Below, in pieces: positions 62,342 through 64,000 of a DNA stretch of 64,000 bases; the first letter of the stretch is position 1; every line of letters starts with the position of its first letter. The position numbers and the translations under genes were made by a program. The DNA is from Streptomyces sp. NBC_00234 (GTDB lineage: Bacteria; Actinomycetota; Actinomycetes; Streptomycetales; Streptomycetaceae), in NCBI RefSeq assembly GCF_036195325.1, contig NZ_CP108101.1, forward strand, positions 3,782,001 through 3,846,000. The letters run 5' to 3'. The notes beneath the pieces are model-generated. The model was not told the DNA's origin. It ran no database searches and saw nothing but the letters and a program-made list of their open reading frames with translations.

Positions 62342-63532
62342 CTAGCCCGCCAGCACGTCCGCGAGGATGCGGGCCGCCCGCTCCGCGTCCGCGAAGCCCA
62401 CGTACAGGGGAGTGAACCCGAACCGCAGCACGTCCGGGCGCCGCAGGTCCCCGACGACTCCCCGCTCGATGAGCGCGCGCATCACCGGCTCGGCGTCCTC
62501 GCACCGCAAGGCGACCTGGCTGCCGCGTTCCGCGTGCGCGGCCGGGGTGACCGAGGTGACCCGGCCCTCCGGCACGTACGCGGCGACGCACTCCAGGAAG
62601 AAGTCCGTCAGCGCGAGGGACTTGGCCCGCACGGCGGCGACGTCCACCCCGTCCCACACGTCCAGCGAGGCTTCGAGCGCCAGCATGGACAGGATGTCGG
62701 GGGTGCCGACCCTGCCCCGTACCGCGCCCTCCGCAGGGGCGTATCCCGGTGTCATCGCGAACGGGTCGGCGTGCGACGTCCACCCCGGCAGGGGGGAGTC
62801 GAAGGCCGCCTGGTGGCGCTCGGCGACGTACAGATAGGCGGGGGAACCGGGGCCGCCGTTGAGGTACTTGTACGTGCAGCCGACGGCCAGGTCCACACCG
62901 TGCTCGTCGAGGCCGACGGGCAGGGCGCCCGCGCTGTGGCACAGGTCCCAGACGGCCACCGCGCCCGCCGCGTGGACGGCGGCGGTGAGACCGGGCAGGT
63001 CGTGGAGCCTGCCCGTGCGGTAGTCGACGTGGTTGAGCAGGACGACCGCCGTACGGGGGCCGAGCGCGCCCCGCACATCGGCGGGCGCGACCGGCACGAT
63101 CCGGTGGCCCGTCATCCGGGCGGCGGACTCGGCGATGTACCCGTCCGTGGGAAAGGTCGTCGCGTCGACCAGGATCTCGTCGCGTCCGTCCGCCGCGAGC
63201 CGGCTGGCGGCGACGACGGCCTTGAAGACGTTCACGCTCGTCGAGTCGCCCACCACGATCTGGCCGGCGGCGGCACCGACGAGCGGCGCGATCCGGTCGC
63301 CGATCCGCTCGGGCGCGGTCCACCAGCCGCTCTCGTCCCAGGACCGGATGCGCAGCTCGCCCCACTCGCGGGTGAGGACCTCCTGGATCCGCGCGGGCAC
63401 GTGACGGGGCAGCGCTCCCAGCGAGTTCCCGTCGAGGTAGACGGTGTCGTCGAGGGTGAACAGCTCACGGAGCTTGGCCAGTTCGTCGGCGGCGTCGAGC
63501 GCCGCTGCCTTGTCGGCGAAGGTCTCAGACAT
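62342..63532 (-). CDS. kynU: Kynureninase
   Basis: A 396-aa PLP enzyme cleaving kynurenine to anthranilate and alanine. Start at MSETFADKAAAL by family. Key parts: FPTDGYIAESAAR, ALGPRTAVVLLNHVDYRTG, WDLCHSAGALPV, and TYKYLNGGPGSPAYLYV with the PLP lysine. Its start overlaps the tryptophan 2,3-dioxygenase stop by 8 bp, so the two are co-translated. Anthranilate can feed Trp or antibiotic synthesis. Confidence 0.96.
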   Translation of the reverse strand: MSETFADKAAALDAADELAKLRELFTLDDTVYLDGNSLGALPRHVPARIQEVLTREWGELRIRSWDESGWWTAPERIGDRIAPLVGAAAGQIVVGDSTSVNVFKAVVAASRLAADGRDEILVDATTFPTDGYIAESAARMTGHRIVPVAPADVRGALGPRTAVVLLNHVDYRTGRLHDLPGLTAAVHAAGAVAVWDLCHSAGALPVGLDEHGVDLAVGCTYKYLNGGPGSPAYLYVAERHQAAFDSPLPGWTSHADPFAMTPGYAPAEGAVRGRVGTPDILSMLALEASLDVWDGVDVAAVRAKSLALTDFFLECVAAYVPEGRVTSVTPAAHAERGSQVALRCEDAEPVMRALIERGVVGDLRRPDVLRFGFTPLYVGFADAERAARILADVLAG

Positions 63533-64000
63533 GGCTGCGGGCCGTCCACAGCTCGGGGAAGACGTTCTTCGTGGCCCGCTTCTCCAGCCACGCGACCCCG
63601 GCCGAACCGCCGGTCCCGGTCTTCGAACCCATCGCACGCCGGGTGGCGACCAGGTGGTCGTTGCGCCAGCGCCAGACCAGTTCGCCGACATCCGTGAGCG
63701 CCTCGCCGAGGCGGACGAGCTCGTCGTGCTGGTCGGGATTGGCGTAGATCTGCGCCCAGACGGCCTCGACCTCGGCGGACGGCTCGTACTTCTTGGACAG
63801 GTCCCGGCCGAGCACCGACTGCGGCACCGCGTGCCCGCGCCGCGCGAGCAGGGTCAGCGCCTCGTCGTACAGGCTGGGCTCCTGGAGCGCCTTCTCCAGC
63901 TCGGCGTACACGCGGGGCGCGCCCCGGTGCGGGACGAGCATGGAGGCGGACTTGTCCCCGAGCAGGAACTCCATCCGCCGGTACATCGCCGACTGGAATC
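63525..64000 (-). CDS. Tryptophan 2,3-dioxygenase (C-terminal part; gene cut by window edge)
   Basis: C-terminal about 158 residues of a TDO, the heme enzyme that opens the indole ring of Trp. FQSAMYRRMEFLLGDKSASM, VAWRWRNDHL-like VWRWRNDHLVATRRAMGSKTGTGGSAGVAWL (substrate carboxylate and heme-propionate region) are intact. The start lies beyond 64000. Stop overlaps kynU start by 8 bp, beginning the kynurenine operon. Confidence 0.95.
   Translation of the reverse strand, partial: FQSAMYRRMEFLLGDKSASMLVPHRGAPRVYAELEKALQEPSLYDEALTLLARRGHAVPQSVLGRDLSKKYEPSAEVEAVWAQIYANPDQHDELVRLGEALTDVGELVWRWRNDHLVATRRAMGSKTGTGGSAGVAWLEKRATKNVFPELWTARSHV

Noticed and set aside
1-64000. CRISPR array, rRNA, complete transposon or plasmid replication genes
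   Set aside because: No regularly spaced repeats, no rRNA sequence and no intact transposase or replication protein seen.

Overview
The window is high-GC actinobacterial chromosome, almost certainly Streptomyces. Codons nearly all end in G or C, GTG and TTG starts are common, and the gene order (class A PBP, tRNA-Pro, kdp operon, SURF1, sigma factor, asd-ask, recR-ybaB, purA, CYP107-type P450, kynurenine genes) is a familiar Streptomyces core arrangement. No rRNA, CRISPR array or intact transposase was seen.

Layout. 0-6.1 kb is core: a bifunctional penicillin-binding protein, a PASTA lipoprotein, a small secreted protein, a YqeY protein, a membrane-anchored phosphoesterase, a Pr6Pr membrane protein and tRNA-Pro(CGG). 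6.18-12.13 kb is a decayed integrated element bounded by a 62-bp perfect direct repeat of the tRNA 3' half. It holds a frameshifted tyrosine integrase, other gene remnants, a membrane protein split by an amber codon, and a few intact cargo genes (a mini zinc-finger protein, a peptidoglycan-binding M15-type peptidase, a membrane-anchored regulator-like protein). 12.2-19.2 kb is accessory: a divergent MFS/HxlR pair, a nucleotidyltransferase, and a minus-strand cassette made of a 34-aa ORF, two ATP-grasp ligases, a 33-aa ORF and an MFS exporter. That cassette is the best candidate for an undescribed biosynthetic system.

19.3-24.4 kb holds the kdp potassium-pump operon, including kdpF and a second tiny membrane ORF, with no kdpDE beside it. 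24.5-38.8 kb holds an aminoglycoside-phosphotransferase-like kinase, a secreted SGNH lipase, a methyltransferase, an S9 peptidase, SURF1, a SigE-family sigma factor with a membrane partner, asd-ask (this Asd lacks its catalytic cysteine), a PPOX protein, DUF5063, recR, ybaB and a SLATT protein. 38.8-43.8 kb has a conserved unknown gene, a GntR/FCD regulator, a class III aminotransferase, a DJ-1/PfpI protein with a MarR regulator, and a membrane protein. 43.9-53.9 kb has a secreted propeller/Ig-like protein, a PucR-type regulator with two HTH domains, a second beta clamp, a GH19 chitinase with a DasR-type operator, a membrane-tethered PstS-like protein, purA and a diacylglycerol-kinase-like protein without its catalytic motifs. 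54-64 kb has a GbsR/MarR-regulated ABC exporter, a P450, a lipoprotein, a two-component system and the kynurenine route (formamidase-like hydrolase, kynureninase, and tryptophan 2,3-dioxygenase cut by the window edge).

Functional threads. The tryptophan genes together would convert Trp to anthranilate. ask-asd feeds the aspartate family of amino acids, but this Asd copy should be catalytically dead, so another Asd is expected elsewhere. The chitinase appears to be under N-acetylglucosamine/DasR control. All functional calls come from reading the sequence and recalling family features; no database search was run.
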